Source: Streptomyces sp. NBC_00414
GTDB lineage: Bacteria > Actinomycetota > Actinomycetes > Streptomycetales > Streptomycetaceae
Direction of reading: 5' to 3'
Assembly: GCF_036038375.1 (NCBI RefSeq)
Contig: NZ_CP107935.1
Coordinates: 7,626,001-7,690,000, forward strand
Length of the DNA: 64,000 nt
The notes under the pieces were generated by a model. That model was not told the origin of the DNA and made no database searches. It was given only the letters and a program-made list of their open reading frames with translations. Position numbers and translations under genes: made by a program. The stretch's first letter is position 1; every line of letters begins with the position of its first letter. This document shows, piece after piece, positions 8,471-19,246 of the stretch.

Positions 8471-9265
8471 ATGACGCGAACCGACGGACACCTCCTCGAC
8501 AACCGGCAGCCCGAGGCGGGGCAGCGATTCGACGCCCTCGCCACTCTTTTCGACCCCACGACGTTCCGGCACATCGAACGGTTCGGCATCGGATCCGGGT
8601 GGCGCTGCTGGGAGGTGGGAGCGGGCGGGATGTCCGTGGTGTCCTGGCTCGCCAAGAGGGTCGGCCCCACCGGCCGGGTCGTCGCGACCGACCTCGACAC
8701 CTCCTGGGCGCCCCTGGCCGTCCGGCCGCCGATCCAGCTGCGTATCCACGACGTGGGTGTCGACGAGCCGCCGGGGGAGGGCTTCGACCTCGTGCACGCC
8801 CGGCTCGCCCTCGCCCATGTGCCGGACCGGGAGAAGGCGTTGCGCACGATGGTCAGGGCGCTGCGGCCCGGCGGACGGCTCCTGGTCGAGGACGCCGATC
8901 CCACACTGCAGCCGCTGGCCTGCCCGGACGAGCGCGGTCCCGAGCAGCAGCTGGCCAACCGGTTGCGCCATGCGATGCGTGACGTACTCGCCGAGCGGGG
9001 CGCCGAACTCTCGTACGGGCGTCGGCTTCCCCGGTTGCTCCGTGAGGCCGGACTGCGGCAGGTCGGGGCCGACGCGTACTTCCCGCTCACCTCGTCCGCC
9101 TGCGCGGCCCTGGAGTCCGCGACGGTCGGCCAGGCCCGCGATCAGCTCGTCGCGGCGGGCCTCGCCACCGACCAGGACATCGACCGTCACCTGGCGAACG
9201 TGGCCGCGGGCGGCATGGACCTGGCCACGGCACCGCTGATCTCGGCGTGGGGACGTAAGGGATAG
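8471..9265 (+). CDS. Class I SAM-dependent methyltransferase
   Basis: A 264-residue methyltransferase from ATG 8471. The SAM-binding motif I is CWEVGAGGMSVVSWLA (residues about 44-59), motif II TDLD follows near residue 76, and the post-I pattern FDLVHARLALAHVPDREKAL with ALRPGGRLLVED is classic for the UbiE-like group. The substrate is not predictable. The upstream region has TACAAAT near 8450 as a possible -10 element. It is convergent with the psuG-psuK pair, separated by a 9-bp repeat array. Confidence 0.88.
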   Translation: MTRTDGHLLDNRQPEAGQRFDALATLFDPTTFRHIERFGIGSGWRCWEVGAGGMSVVSWLAKRVGPTGRVVATDLDTSWAPLAVRPPIQLRIHDVGVDEPPGEGFDLVHARLALAHVPDREKALRTMVRALRPGGRLLVEDADPTLQPLACPDERGPEQQLANRLRHAMRDVLAERGAELSYGRRLPRLLREAGLRQVGADAYFPLTSSACAALESATVGQARDQLVAAGLATDQDIDRHLANVAAGGMDLATAPLISAWGRKG

Positions 9266-9312
9266 GTCCATTCATGGCTGCAGAGGGCCATCCATGGCTG
9301 TCCACTCCCGTT

Positions 9313-9384
9313 GACGGCCAGGACGGCCAGGACGGCCAGGACGGCCAGGACGGCCAGGACGGCCAGGACGGCCAGGACGGCCAG
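9313..9384. repeat. Tandem repeat: eight perfect copies of GACGGCCAG
   Basis: Eight head-to-tail copies of the 9-mer GACGGCCAG (9313-9384), then a decayed ninth copy. The array lies between the convergent methyltransferase and pseudouridine kinase genes. A 9-bp period keeps frame, and one minus-strand frame reads Leu-Ala-Val repeats, but no ribosome site or start supports translation. Confidence 0.9.
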
Positions 9385-9427
9385 GAGGGCCGGGGGGCCA
9401 TGGGGGCATGCGGGCCATGACGGTTGT

Positions 9428-10402
9428 TCAAGGCCGTGCCGTGCCGGGCGGTCGGCTCCTCGGCTCCGGCCTTCCGCCCACCTGTTCCACCGCCCGGGCC
9501 CCGGCCCGGCACCCCTCGGCGGCCGCCTCCTCCGGTCGGCCGCCCGCGAGCAGCGCGGCCAGGAAGGCTCCGGTGAAGGCGTCGCCGGCGCCCGTGGTGT
9601 CGACGGGGGTCGCCGATTCCGCCGGAACCCGGGCCCGGACCGCCCCCGACCGGGCGACGAGGGCTCCGGCATCTCCCTGCTTGACCACCACCAGCGGAAT
9701 GTGGCGGCTCAGCTTCGCCGCCGCGTCCGCCGTATCGGGCAGGCCTGTCAGCAGACAGGCCTCGTCCCGGCTCGGCAGCAGGACGTCGACCCCCTCGGTG
9801 AGGGAGAGGAAACGGTTCACGCCCAGTTCGGCGAGGAACCCCACCGACGCGGGATCCACGCTCACCGGTACTCCACGCGCGCGTGCCGACTCCATCGCCA
9901 CCGACACCAGCGCCCGGCACGGTGCGGAGAAGAACAGATAGCCCGACAGGTGCAGCCGTGCGACACCGTCGAGCAGCGCGGGCGACCAGTCGTCGGCGTC
10001 CAGGCGCAGGGACGCTCCGCTGTCCGTGAGGAAGGTGCGCTCCGCCGAGGCGCCCGTGTCGACCAGGCAGACCACCGTCCCCGTCGATGCGCGCGGGTCG
10101 ACGACCAGGCGCGGGCGCACTCCGGAAGCCACCAGCTCCCGCTCGTGCCACGCCGCCGAGTCCGCGCCCACCCGGCCGAGGAACCGCACCTCCGTACCGT
10201 CCCGACGGGCCGCCCAGCACGCGACGTTGGCGCCCGCACCGCCCGGCACGGTCCGGACGACCGCGGCCGTGTCGGTGCCCGGTGCGAGCGGCCCGCGGTG
10301 CCGGGCGACGACGTCGGTGATGACGTCACCGACGACAAGGAGGGCCCCACCGGCGCCGCCCGTCCCTGCCACGCCGGTGCCCGTCGAGACCGCCCCCGTC
10401 AC
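9428..10402 (-). CDS. psuK: PfkB-family kinase, probable pseudouridine kinase
   Basis: A 324-residue ribokinase-fold enzyme. The N-terminal PfkB region has DVITDVVARHRGPLAPGTD and GGAGANVACWAARRDG; the C-terminal signature is DTTGAGDAFTGAFLAALL, whose Asp is the catalytic base. It overlaps the stop of psuG by 4 bases (ATGA), so the two are translationally coupled. That pairing points to phosphorylation of pseudouridine at O5' as its reaction, making the PsuG substrate. The first 20 residues are a Gly/Thr-rich extension and the C-terminus is Arg/Pro-rich. Confidence 0.85.
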   Translation of the reverse strand: MTGAVSTGTGVAGTGGAGGALLVVGDVITDVVARHRGPLAPGTDTAAVVRTVPGGAGANVACWAARRDGTEVRFLGRVGADSAAWHERELVASGVRPRLVVDPRASTGTVVCLVDTGASAERTFLTDSGASLRLDADDWSPALLDGVARLHLSGYLFFSAPCRALVSVAMESARARGVPVSVDPASVGFLAELGVNRFLSLTEGVDVLLPSRDEACLLTGLPDTADAAAKLSRHIPLVVVKQGDAGALVARSGAVRARVPAESATPVDTTGAGDAFTGAFLAALLAGGRPEEAAAEGCRAGARAVEQVGGRPEPRSRPPGTARP

Positions 10403-11304
10403 GCCCGTGCCCAGGCCGCCGCGATCCGCCCGGCGAGCCGTACGTTGCCGCGTACCGCCGCCAGGTTGGCCTCAAGTGACGCCCCGTCGGTGTGGCGCAC
10501 CAGGTGGTCGAGCAGGAACGGCGTGACCGCCTGGCCGCTCACGCCCTCCGCCTCGCACGCGTGCAGCGCGTCGGCGAGCACGCGCGCGTGCAGCGCGGGA
10601 TCCAGCTGCTGCGCCTCGGGCACGGGATTGGCGACGATCAGCGCCGAATCGGGTCCGTCCAGGGCGTCCTGCGCGCGCATGACGGCCGCGATCTCGTCCG
10701 GTGACTCCAGCGTCCAGTCCACCGGGTGTCCCGAGTCCGACAGGTAGAAGCCGGGAAAGCGGTCCGTGCCGTACCCGGCGACCGCGACACCCAGCGTCTC
10801 CAGACGCTGCAGGGTCGCCGGCACATCCAGGATGGACTTCACCCCCGCGCACACCACGGTGATCCGGGTACGCGCGAGGAGCCCCAGGTCCGCGGACTCG
10901 TCCTGCGTCAGCGTCCACTCCCGGTGTACGCCCCCGAGGCCGCCCGTGGCGAACACCCGTACCCCGGCCTGCGCGGCCAGCAGTGCCGTCGCCGACACCG
11001 TGGTCGCCCCGCTGACCTCGGCGGCGACCGCCAGGGGCAGATCGCGATGTCCCAGCTTTCGGATGCCGTCCTCGTTGGCGACCCGGTCCACCTGCTCCTT
11101 GTCGAGGCCCACATGGGGGCGCCCGTCGAGCACGGCGATCGTCGCCGGAACGGCACCCTCCTGGCGTACGGCCTCCTCCAGTTCCAGCGCCACCTGGAGA
11201 TTGCGCGGACGCGGCAGCCCGTGCGCGATGATCGTCGACTCCAGAGCCACCACGGGCCGCCCCGCGGCGAGCGCCTCCCGAACCTCTTCGGACACCACCA
11301 GCAC
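10399..11304 (-). CDS. psuG: Pseudouridine-5'-phosphate glycosidase
   Basis: A 301-residue PsuG. It reversibly cleaves the C-C glycosidic bond of pseudouridine 5'-phosphate into uracil and ribose 5-phosphate, the second step of pseudouridine breakdown. Diagnostic stretches are ALESTIIAHGLPRPRN, PATIAVLDG, RDLPLAVA, FATGGLGGVHR, CAGVKSILDVPATLQRLET and FLLDHLVRHTDGASLEAN. The GTG start at 11304 has GGAGG 7 bases upstream. It is the first gene of a two-gene operon with the PfkB kinase. Confidence 0.93.
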   Translation of the reverse strand: MLVVSEEVREALAAGRPVVALESTIIAHGLPRPRNLQVALELEEAVRQEGAVPATIAVLDGRPHVGLDKEQVDRVANEDGIRKLGHRDLPLAVAAEVSGATTVSATALLAAQAGVRVFATGGLGGVHREWTLTQDESADLGLLARTRITVVCAGVKSILDVPATLQRLETLGVAVAGYGTDRFPGFYLSDSGHPVDWTLESPDEIAAVMRAQDALDGPDSALIVANPVPEAQQLDPALHARVLADALHACEAEGVSGQAVTPFLLDHLVRHTDGASLEANLAAVRGNVRLAGRIAAAWARA

Positions 11305-11406
11305 GCGCGTGCCTCCTGTCTGTCGGTTCTCCTCTCATCCCTGGCGGGCGGCGCGCCCGGCCAAACCCTCGCGACCACCCGAGGAACGAAAAGCCTTGTG
11401 GCCAGC

Positions 11407-11462
11407 CCAGGGAACGAAAAGGGGTGCCCACGCGCGCGTGGGCACCCCTTTTCGTTCCCTGG
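11407..11462. terminator. 56-bp perfect palindrome, probable strong terminator
   Basis: Two perfectly complementary 28-base arms meet at 11434/11435, with CACGCGCGCGTG at the centre and AAAAGGGG/CCCCTTTT in the arms. It begins 6 bp beyond the stop of the formaldehyde dehydrogenase gene on the minus strand, where an intrinsic terminator is expected. An 11-base part of the left arm (GGAACGAAAAG) is also repeated at 11383-11393. Confidence 0.85.
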
Positions 11463-11467
11463 CAGCC

Positions 11468-12694
11468 TCAGACGGGTCGTACCCCACTGAGGGACCCGTG
11501 CGGATCGAGGACGTACTTACGGCTGGCGCCCTGGTCGAACTCGGCGTAGCCGCGCGGCGCGTCCTCCAGGCCGATCACCGTCGCGTTGACGGCCTTGGCG
11601 ATGTGCACCCGCTCGTGGAGGATCGCCTTCATCAGCCCGCGGTGGTACTGCATCACCGGGCACTGACCTGTGGTGAAGCGGTGGCTCTTCGCCCACCCCA
11701 GACCGAGCCGCACCTTGAGCGTGCCGGTCCGCGCGTCCTGGTCGACCCCACCGGGATCGTCCGTGACGTACAGGCCCGGGATGCCCAGCGAGCCGCCCGC
11801 GCGCGTGAGGCCCATCAGCGAGTTGAGCACCGTGGCGGGCGCCTCCGGGGCGTCCGGCCCATGGGCCCGCGCCTCGAAACCGACGGCGTCGACGGCCGCG
11901 TCCACCTCCGGCTCGCCCAGGATCTGCTCGATCTGCTCGCCCACGTCGCCCCGGCCGACATCGACCGTCTCGCAGCCGAAACTCCTGGCCTGTGCGAGAC
12001 GTTCGGCATTGAGGTCGCCGACGATGACGACTGCGGCACCGAGCAGCTGCGCCGACGCCGCGGCGGCGAGACCGACCGGCCCCGCACCTGCCACGTACAC
12101 CGTCGAGCCGACCCCGGCGCCCGCGCTCACCGCGCCGTGGAAGCCCGTCGGGAAGATGTCCGACAGCATGGTCAGGTCGAGCAGTTTCTCGCGGGCCTGG
12201 TCCCGGTCCGGGAACCGCAGCAGGTTGAAGTCCGCGTACGGGATCATCGCGTACTCCGCCTGGCCGCCGACCCAGCCGCCCATGTCGACATAGCCGTATG
12301 CCGCCCCGGGGCGGGCCGGGTTCACGTTCAGACAGATGCCGGTCTTGCGCTCCTTGCAGTTGCGGCACCGCCCGCAGGCGATGTTGAAGGGCACCGAGAC
12401 GATGTCGCCGACTTCGACGAACTCGACGTCCGGGCCCCGCTCGATGACCTCTCCGGTGATTTCGTGCCCGAGGACGAGCCCCTCGGGCGCGGTCGTACGG
12501 CCGCGCACCATGTGCTGGTCGCTGCCGCAGATGTTGCTGGCGAGTACCTTCAGGATGACTCCGTGGCGGCACTTGCGGCCGATGTTCGCGGAGGCCACTC
12601 CCGGCCCGTCCTGCATTTCGAGCGTCGGGTAGTCGATGGTCCTGACTTCCACCGCTCCCGGCTTGAGATACGCGACTGCCCTGTTCCCGCTCAT
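11468..12694 (-). CDS. fdhA: Zinc-dependent alcohol dehydrogenase, glutathione-independent formaldehyde dehydrogenase type
   Basis: A 408-residue medium-chain dehydrogenase. Catalytic zinc ligands appear in SNICGSDQHM and GHEITGEV; the structural-zinc cysteines in CGRCRNCKERKTGIC; and the Rossmann NAD site in VYVAGAGPVGLAAA. The length and the segments RKCRHGVILKV and YVDMGGWVGGQAEY match the Pseudomonas-type formaldehyde dehydrogenase/dismutase group, which oxidises formaldehyde with tightly bound NAD. Start ATG 12694 has a weak GGGA upstream. It is single, with a very strong palindromic terminator behind it. Confidence 0.87.
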   Translation of the reverse strand: MSGNRAVAYLKPGAVEVRTIDYPTLEMQDGPGVASANIGRKCRHGVILKVLASNICGSDQHMVRGRTTAPEGLVLGHEITGEVIERGPDVEFVEVGDIVSVPFNIACGRCRNCKERKTGICLNVNPARPGAAYGYVDMGGWVGGQAEYAMIPYADFNLLRFPDRDQAREKLLDLTMLSDIFPTGFHGAVSAGAGVGSTVYVAGAGPVGLAAAASAQLLGAAVVIVGDLNAERLAQARSFGCETVDVGRGDVGEQIEQILGEPEVDAAVDAVGFEARAHGPDAPEAPATVLNSLMGLTRAGGSLGIPGLYVTDDPGGVDQDARTGTLKVRLGLGWAKSHRFTTGQCPVMQYHRGLMKAILHERVHIAKAVNATVIGLEDAPRGYAEFDQGASRKYVLDPHGSLSGVRPV

Positions 12695-12813
12695 ACCCGT
12701 GATCGCCGTCCCTTCGGCCCCCGTGACTTCGGATGCCAGTGGCTCTGCGCATGGCGGAGTCTGCTACCGCAGAACCGTTCCGGCCAGCCTTCGCGCGGGC
12801 CCCGTCCGGCCCA

Positions 12814-14085
12814 TCACGGGCGGGACTTGCGGCCCCGGGTGAACAGGGCCAGTGCGCCGAGCGGCAGCAGCAGGCAGGCGGCTACGACGTTCAACCAGGC
12901 GTAGCTCGCCTGGGCGACGACGAGGCCCGCGGCGGCCCCGCCGAGTCCCGCCGAGGTGTTCATGGTCAGGTCGGAGAGTCCCTGAGCGGCGGCGCGCGCG
13001 GGCTGGGGCACCGAGTCGGTCAGGAGCGCGGAGCCGGAGACGAGGCCGGCGGACCAGCCGAGGCCCAGCAGGAACAGCCCGGCGGCGGTCTGCCGGTGGT
13101 CGGCGCCCGCGGTGCCCGCGAGGAGGGCGGCGCAGGCCAGCAGCGCCACGGCCAGACCGATCACCGAGAGCCTGCCGAACCGGTCGGACAGCCGCCCCAT
13201 GACCGGTGAGAACGCGTACATCCCCGCGATGTGGACGCTGATGACCAGCCCGATCAGATCGATGCCCGCCCCGTGGTGGCCGAGGTCCAGCGGCGTCATC
13301 GACATGACCGACACCATCGTCGTGTGCGAAACGGCCACCGTGACCAGGGCCAGCCGCGCACGCGGGGACGCCCGGACGGCGGCGGCCCCCGCCCTGATGG
13401 ACCGCGCCGCGGGGGACTGCTCCTCGACCGGCGCCAGTGCGCGGGCGGTGAGCAGCGGGTCGGGCCGCAGCAGCACCGCGACCAGCAGCGCGGATATGAG
13501 GAACACCCCGGCCGCCCACACGAAGGGGCCCGCCGCCTCCGGTATGCCGAGCCCGGAGACACTGCGGCCCGCGGGCGCGGCGATGTTGGGGCCGAGGACC
13601 GCGCCGATCGTCGTGGCTCACACGACGTTCGAGATGGCCCGGGCCCGCCGCTCAGGCTCGGCCAGATCGGCGGCCGCGAACCGTGCCTGCAGGTTCGCCG
13701 ACGAGGCCGCGCCGAAACCCGCCATGCCGACCAGCAGCAGAGGGAAGCTGTCCACGGCCGCACCGGCCACCACGACCCCGGCGCCCAACGCCCCGATGAG
13801 GTAGGCCAGGACGAGACCGGGCCGGCGACCGCGCGCGGTCATCAGCGCGGCCAGCGGCACCGAGAGCACCGCCGTCCCGGCGACGGTCGCGGTGGGTGCC
13901 AGCCCGGCGAGCGATTCGGTACCGGCGACTTCCCGGGCCAGGACCACTGCGAGCGCGATGCCCGTGGCCACCCCGAGCCCGCCGAGGATCTGACTGGCGA
14001 TGAGCACGGCGGAGGTCCGGCGTCGCAGCGCGGGCAGTCCGGCCGCGTGGAAGGGCACGGCGACCGGTCGCTCGACGGCGGTCAC
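12814..14085 (-). pseudogene. MFS transporter interrupted by one in-frame TGA
   Basis: Read in one minus-strand frame from GTG 14085 to the stop at 12814, this is a typical 423-codon MFS transporter. A TGA at 13618-13620 splits it into 155 and 267 codons. The context is ARAISNVV-stop-ATTIGAVLGPNIAAP; a tryptophan (TGG) is the natural residue there, so a single G-to-A change explains the stop. Similarity runs on without frameshift after it: GLGWSAGLVSGSALL and GRLSDRFGRLSVIG are intact MFS motifs. The gene is probably inactive unless the stop is a sequencing error or is read through. The start overlaps the stop of a 43-codon ORF by GTGA. Confidence 0.8.
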
Positions 14086-14213
14086 CGCGAACACGCCCGA
14101 GCGAGGAGATCGAGGGAAGTGACGTGGGTGAGGAGGGCGGCGAACACGCGGCCCGGGCCCGCGAATCGCACCGGGTCGGACGCGTGCACATGAGTGAACT
14201 CGGGCGTGGTCAT
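14082..14213 (-). CDS. Small ORF (43 aa) coupled to the MFS gene
   Basis: ATG 14213 opens a 43-codon frame preceded by a GGGGGAG ribosome site 9 bases upstream. Its TGA overlaps the GTG start of the MFS gene by 4 bases, the usual Streptomyces coupling arrangement. The peptide is neutral, with an amphipathic C-terminal part (LLTHVTSLDLLARACS). It has no recognised family. It may be a leader peptide or the remnant of a truncated gene. Confidence 0.4.
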   Translation of the reverse strand: MTTPEFTHVHASDPVRFAGPGRVFAALLTHVTSLDLLARACSR

Positions 14214-14270
14214 CGGCGCAGTCTCCCCCTGGTCCTGACCCCGGAACACTCCGAAGACGACAGACAGGCC

Positions 14271-14825
14271 CTAGAACAACGGCTCCGGCAGCACACCTTC
14301 CAGTGCAAGCAGCTTCCGCTTCGTCTCGACGCCGCCCCCGAACCCGCCGATGCCGCCGTCCCTCTCCACGACCCGGTGGCAGGGCACCACGACGGGCAGC
14401 GGATTGGCTCCCATGGCCGTCCCCACCGCCTGGGCCGCACCCGGCTGACCGACCCGCCGCGCCAGATCGCCGTAGCCGACTACCGCCCCGTACGGAACGC
14501 CGGACGCCAGCTCGCGCAGCACCTGACGGTTGAACCCGGAGATCAGGGACCAGTCCAGCGGCAGCTCGAAGTCACGGCGCTCACCCGCGAAGTACGCCGC
14601 GAACTGACGTATCGCCTCGGCAAGCAGCGGGGACCGCGGTGCTTCGACGGGCTCGGCGCCGAACCGCGACCCGAGTCGCTCAAGTGTCCTGTCACGCACC
14701 TCGTCCGTGGCGTGGAAGACAACGCTGACCAGGCCTTCGCCGGTCGCCGCCAGCAGCAGCGGGCCGATGCCGCTGTCGACGACGGCCCACACCACCCGCT
14801 GCTCGTCCTGCCCATGGCTGTTCAT
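14271..14825 (-). CDS. ogt: Methylated-DNA-[protein]-cysteine S-methyltransferase
   Basis: A 184-residue suicide repair protein that transfers alkyl groups from O6-alkylguanine in DNA to its own cysteine. The active site PCHRVV is present in PLPVVVPCHRVVERDG (Cys near residue 145), with the DNA-binding stretch SGFNRQVLRELASGVPYGAVVGYGDLARR upstream, typical of Ogt/MGMT. Start ATG 14825 has GGAG 3 bases upstream. A textbook TTGTCAGTG-N8-TACGGT promoter ends 7 bases before the start codon, so the gene is probably induced by DNA damage. Confidence 0.93.
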   Translation of the reverse strand: MNSHGQDEQRVVWAVVDSGIGPLLLAATGEGLVSVVFHATDEVRDRTLERLGSRFGAEPVEAPRSPLLAEAIRQFAAYFAGERRDFELPLDWSLISGFNRQVLRELASGVPYGAVVGYGDLARRVGQPGAAQAVGTAMGANPLPVVVPCHRVVERDGGIGGFGGGVETKRKLLALEGVLPEPLF

Positions 14826-14832
14826 GCGCTCC

Positions 14833-14855
14833 ACCGTACGGCGCACCACTGACAA
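14833..14855 (-). promoter_or_regulatory. RecA-NDp/PafBC-type DNA-damage promoter of ogt
   Basis: On the minus strand: TTGTCAGTG (14855-14847), 8-base spacer, TACGGT (14838-14833). This matches the mycobacterial damage promoter TTGTCRGTG-N8-TANNNT exactly. The ATG follows 7 bases after the -10 box, so the mRNA should have almost no leader. Confidence 0.85.
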
Positions 14856-14922
14856 CGCCGGTGGCGCGGACGTGTACGAGCGAGCGTCCGTGCCACCGGC
14901 GACGGGCTGTCGGCCGGTGTGC

Positions 14923-15795
14923 TCAGCCCTCGTGCAGAGCCTTCCGCACCACGTCGGGCTTGTTCGTGATGATGCCGTCCACGCCGAGGCCCGCGACGCG
15001 CCGCGTGTCCGAAGGGGTGTCGACGGTCCAGGTGAAGATCTCCAGGGGCTTGTCGTGCGGCCCGTCGAGCGCGTGGATCGCGGCGACGTATCCGAGGGAG
15101 ATCGTCGTGTGCGACGAGTTGATCTGATCGGCGAACCGCGCGTACGCGGGCAGTTCCGCGACCGACGGAGTGCCGAGGAACCCCGTCTTGACGTCGGGCC
15201 GCAGAGCGTGCACCTTACGCACACTGTCCGCGCTGAAGCTCTGGATCACGAGCTTGCTCCGTACGTGGGCCGGGCCCAGCCAGCCCTCGTTGCTGAGGGT
15301 CCTGAGGGTCTCCCGCTCGATGCCCGGGTACAGCTCGGGGTTCTTGATCTCCAGGACGAGCTTCTGGTGGTTGCGCGACACCCGGTTCATGTACTGCTTC
15401 AGCGTCGGGACGCGCGCGCCCGCGTAGCGGGGGCTGAACCAGCTGCCCGCGTCCAGGCGGGCGATCTCCGCGGCGGTGAAGTCCTTCACCTTCCAGGGGG
15501 CCCGCCCGGGGAAGACCTCCTCCACATCGGTCGTGCGGGCCAGGCTGTCGTCGTGGATCACGACGAGCCGGCCGTCCTTGGTGCGCTGGACGTCGTTCTC
15601 GACCCAGCGGAACCCGAGACGGGCCGCTCGGTCGATGGCGGCGAGTGTGTTCTCAGGGGCTTGCGCCGAGGCTCCGCGGTGTGCGATGACCAGGGGCTGG
15701 TCGGTGCTCACGGCTGCGTGAGCGAGGGGGGCGGGGAGAACGACGGCGGCTCCCAGGAGCGCGGTGGTCGTGGCGGCGGCAGCGCGCGCGTGCAT
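14923..15795 (-). CDS. glpQ: Secreted glycerophosphodiester phosphodiesterase
   Basis: A 290-residue GDPD-family enzyme that releases sn-glycerol 3-phosphate from deacylated phospholipids. It starts with a signal peptide (Ala-rich hydrophobic core and a PLAHA-A cleavage site near residue 27). The catalytic motif IAHRGASAQAPENT holds the general acid-base His, and WVENDVQRTKDGRLVVIHDD holds metal ligands. The TIM-barrel end is marked by GVDGIITNKPD. Length is normal for the family. It is a single gene; phosphate control is common for such enzymes, but I see no convincing PHO box upstream. Confidence 0.92.
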   Translation of the reverse strand: MHARAAAATTTALLGAAVVLPAPLAHAAVSTDQPLVIAHRGASAQAPENTLAAIDRAARLGFRWVENDVQRTKDGRLVVIHDDSLARTTDVEEVFPGRAPWKVKDFTAAEIARLDAGSWFSPRYAGARVPTLKQYMNRVSRNHQKLVLEIKNPELYPGIERETLRTLSNEGWLGPAHVRSKLVIQSFSADSVRKVHALRPDVKTGFLGTPSVAELPAYARFADQINSSHTTISLGYVAAIHALDGPHDKPLEIFTWTVDTPSDTRRVAGLGVDGIITNKPDVVRKALHEG

Positions 15796-16072
15796 GCGTA
15801 CTCCTAGCGTCTGCGATCACGGACGGTCCCAGAGTGACAGCAGGGGGTCAACTTCAGGGGGGTACAGGATGGCCATAAATTGAATGGAGTTGCCCAAGTC
15901 CGATCACGCGTGCCGCACAACTGGGGCAAGGTCGTGATTCTTTGCCGGAAAATCGTTCGACCGTTCAGGTGCGAGTCATACTCTCTGCGACAACCCTGGT
16001 CGCTGCGGCGCTCCTGGGGCGGGGGCGTTTCACGGAATTCCGGGATGTAACAGGGCGGAAAGGCAACCGCGC

Positions 16073-16933
16073 ATGCAGGGCACGGTCGACGGATTCAGCT
16101 ACGGACTCGTCACGCCACTCGTGGCGTACCTGATGGCGTGCCTCGGCGGAGCGCTCGGTCTGCGCTGCACCACGAGGTCGATGCTCGTCACCCGTTCCTG
16201 GCGCCCGGGCTGGCTCGCCCTCGGGTCCGCGGCGATCGGCTCCGGCATCTGGACCATGCACTTCATCGCCATGATGGGGTTCTCCGTCCAGGAGACCCCG
16301 ATCAACTACGACATGCTGATGACCTTCGCGAGTCTCGGCGTCGCGATCGTCATGGTCGGCGTCGGGATCTTCATCGTCGGATACCGGGGAGCCTCCGGAA
16401 CAGCCCTGTTCACAGGGGGCACCATCACCGGACTCGGCGTCGCTTCCATGCACTACCTGGGTATGGCCGGAATGCGGCTCAACGGGAAGCTCGAGTACAA
16501 CACCTTCACCGTCGCCGCTTCGGTCGTCATAGCCGTCGCCGCCGCGATCGCGGCCCTGTGGGCGGCGGGCCAGGTCCGCGGCTTCCTGTGGAGCGTGGGC
16601 GCGAGCCTCGTCATGGGCCTCGCCGTCAGCGGCATGCACTACACGGGAATGGCCGCACTCAGCGTCCACCTGCACGGCGCCACCAGCGCCCCCTCAGGGG
16701 ACTCGCCCGCCTCCCTGCTGGCGCCCCTGATGATCGGCCCGCTGGCCTTCCTGCTGCTCGCCGGCGTCGTCGTGATGTTCGACCCGCTGATGGTCATGGG
16801 CAAGCCCGACTGGAGTGCCGCCGAGCAGAAGCCCGGCATCCCGGCCCACACCGTCCACCACACCGGTCGCGGGCACGTGCCCGGCCCGCGCTCCCGCCAC
16901 CACGACGATTCCCGGACCCCGCAGAACTGGTGA
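16073..16933 (+). CDS. MHYT-domain integral membrane sensor
   Basis: A 286-residue protein with about seven membrane helices and three MHYT-type repeats: TMHFIAM, SMHYLGM and GMHYTGM, each at a helix end. The Met/His residues are thought to bind copper and sense O2, CO or NO; that is a family prediction. There is no attached GGDEF/EAL or kinase output domain. The C-terminal tail (from about residue 245) is hydrophilic and His-rich. It lies 40 bp upstream of uvrB on the same strand, but uvrB has its own promoter. Confidence 0.85.
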   Translation: MQGTVDGFSYGLVTPLVAYLMACLGGALGLRCTTRSMLVTRSWRPGWLALGSAAIGSGIWTMHFIAMMGFSVQETPINYDMLMTFASLGVAIVMVGVGIFIVGYRGASGTALFTGGTITGLGVASMHYLGMAGMRLNGKLEYNTFTVAASVVIAVAAAIAALWAAGQVRGFLWSVGASLVMGLAVSGMHYTGMAALSVHLHGATSAPSGDSPASLLAPLMIGPLAFLLLAGVVVMFDPLMVMGKPDWSAAEQKPGIPAHTVHHTGRGHVPGPRSRHHDDSRTPQNW

Positions 16934-16943
16934 GAGGACCCCG

Positions 16944-16966
16944 TTGTCAGTGCGGGGTCGTACGGT
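16944..16966 (+). promoter_or_regulatory. RecA-NDp/PafBC-type DNA-damage promoter of uvrB
   Basis: TTGTCAGTG (16944-16952), 8-base spacer, TACGGT (16961-16966). It matches TTGTCRGTG-N8-TANNNT exactly. The uvrB ATG begins at 16974, so the transcript is probably leaderless, consistent with the lack of a ribosome site. Confidence 0.85.
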
Positions 16967-16973
16967 TGATTCC

Positions 16974-19106
<2,133 letters not shown>

Positions 19107-19165
19107 CGTCCGGGCCGCCGCACAGTGTTGCAAGACCGACACAAAGTGTGCACCGGGCTTCGAGG

Positions 19166-19188
19166 CTGTCAGTGGCTCTGCGTAGGGT
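19166..19188 (+). promoter_or_regulatory. RecA-NDp/PafBC-type promoter of the terD gene
   Basis: CTGTCAGTG (19166-19174), 8-base spacer, TAGGGT (19183-19188). One mismatch (first base) from TTGTCRGTG-N8-TANNNT. It shares CTGTCAGTGGCTC-type sequence with the uvrA promoter. The leader to GTG 19247 is about 50 bases and carries an AAGGGA ribosome site. Confidence 0.72.
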
Positions 19189-19246
19189 TGCTGGTCAACC
19201 GCAGGATTCTGCGGCAACAGGGGACAGTCCGAGAAGGGAACAGCGC

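Noticed and set aside
9313..9384. A coding Leu-Ala-Val repeat protein from the 9-bp array
   Set aside because: The frame lacks a start with a ribosome site and lies between two gene ends; the repeat is better seen as a non-coding tandem array.
15796..15900. PHO-box-like GTTGACC upstream of the glycerophosphodiesterase gene
   Set aside because: Only one repeat unit is recognisable; a PhoP site needs at least two units in direct 11-bp repeat.
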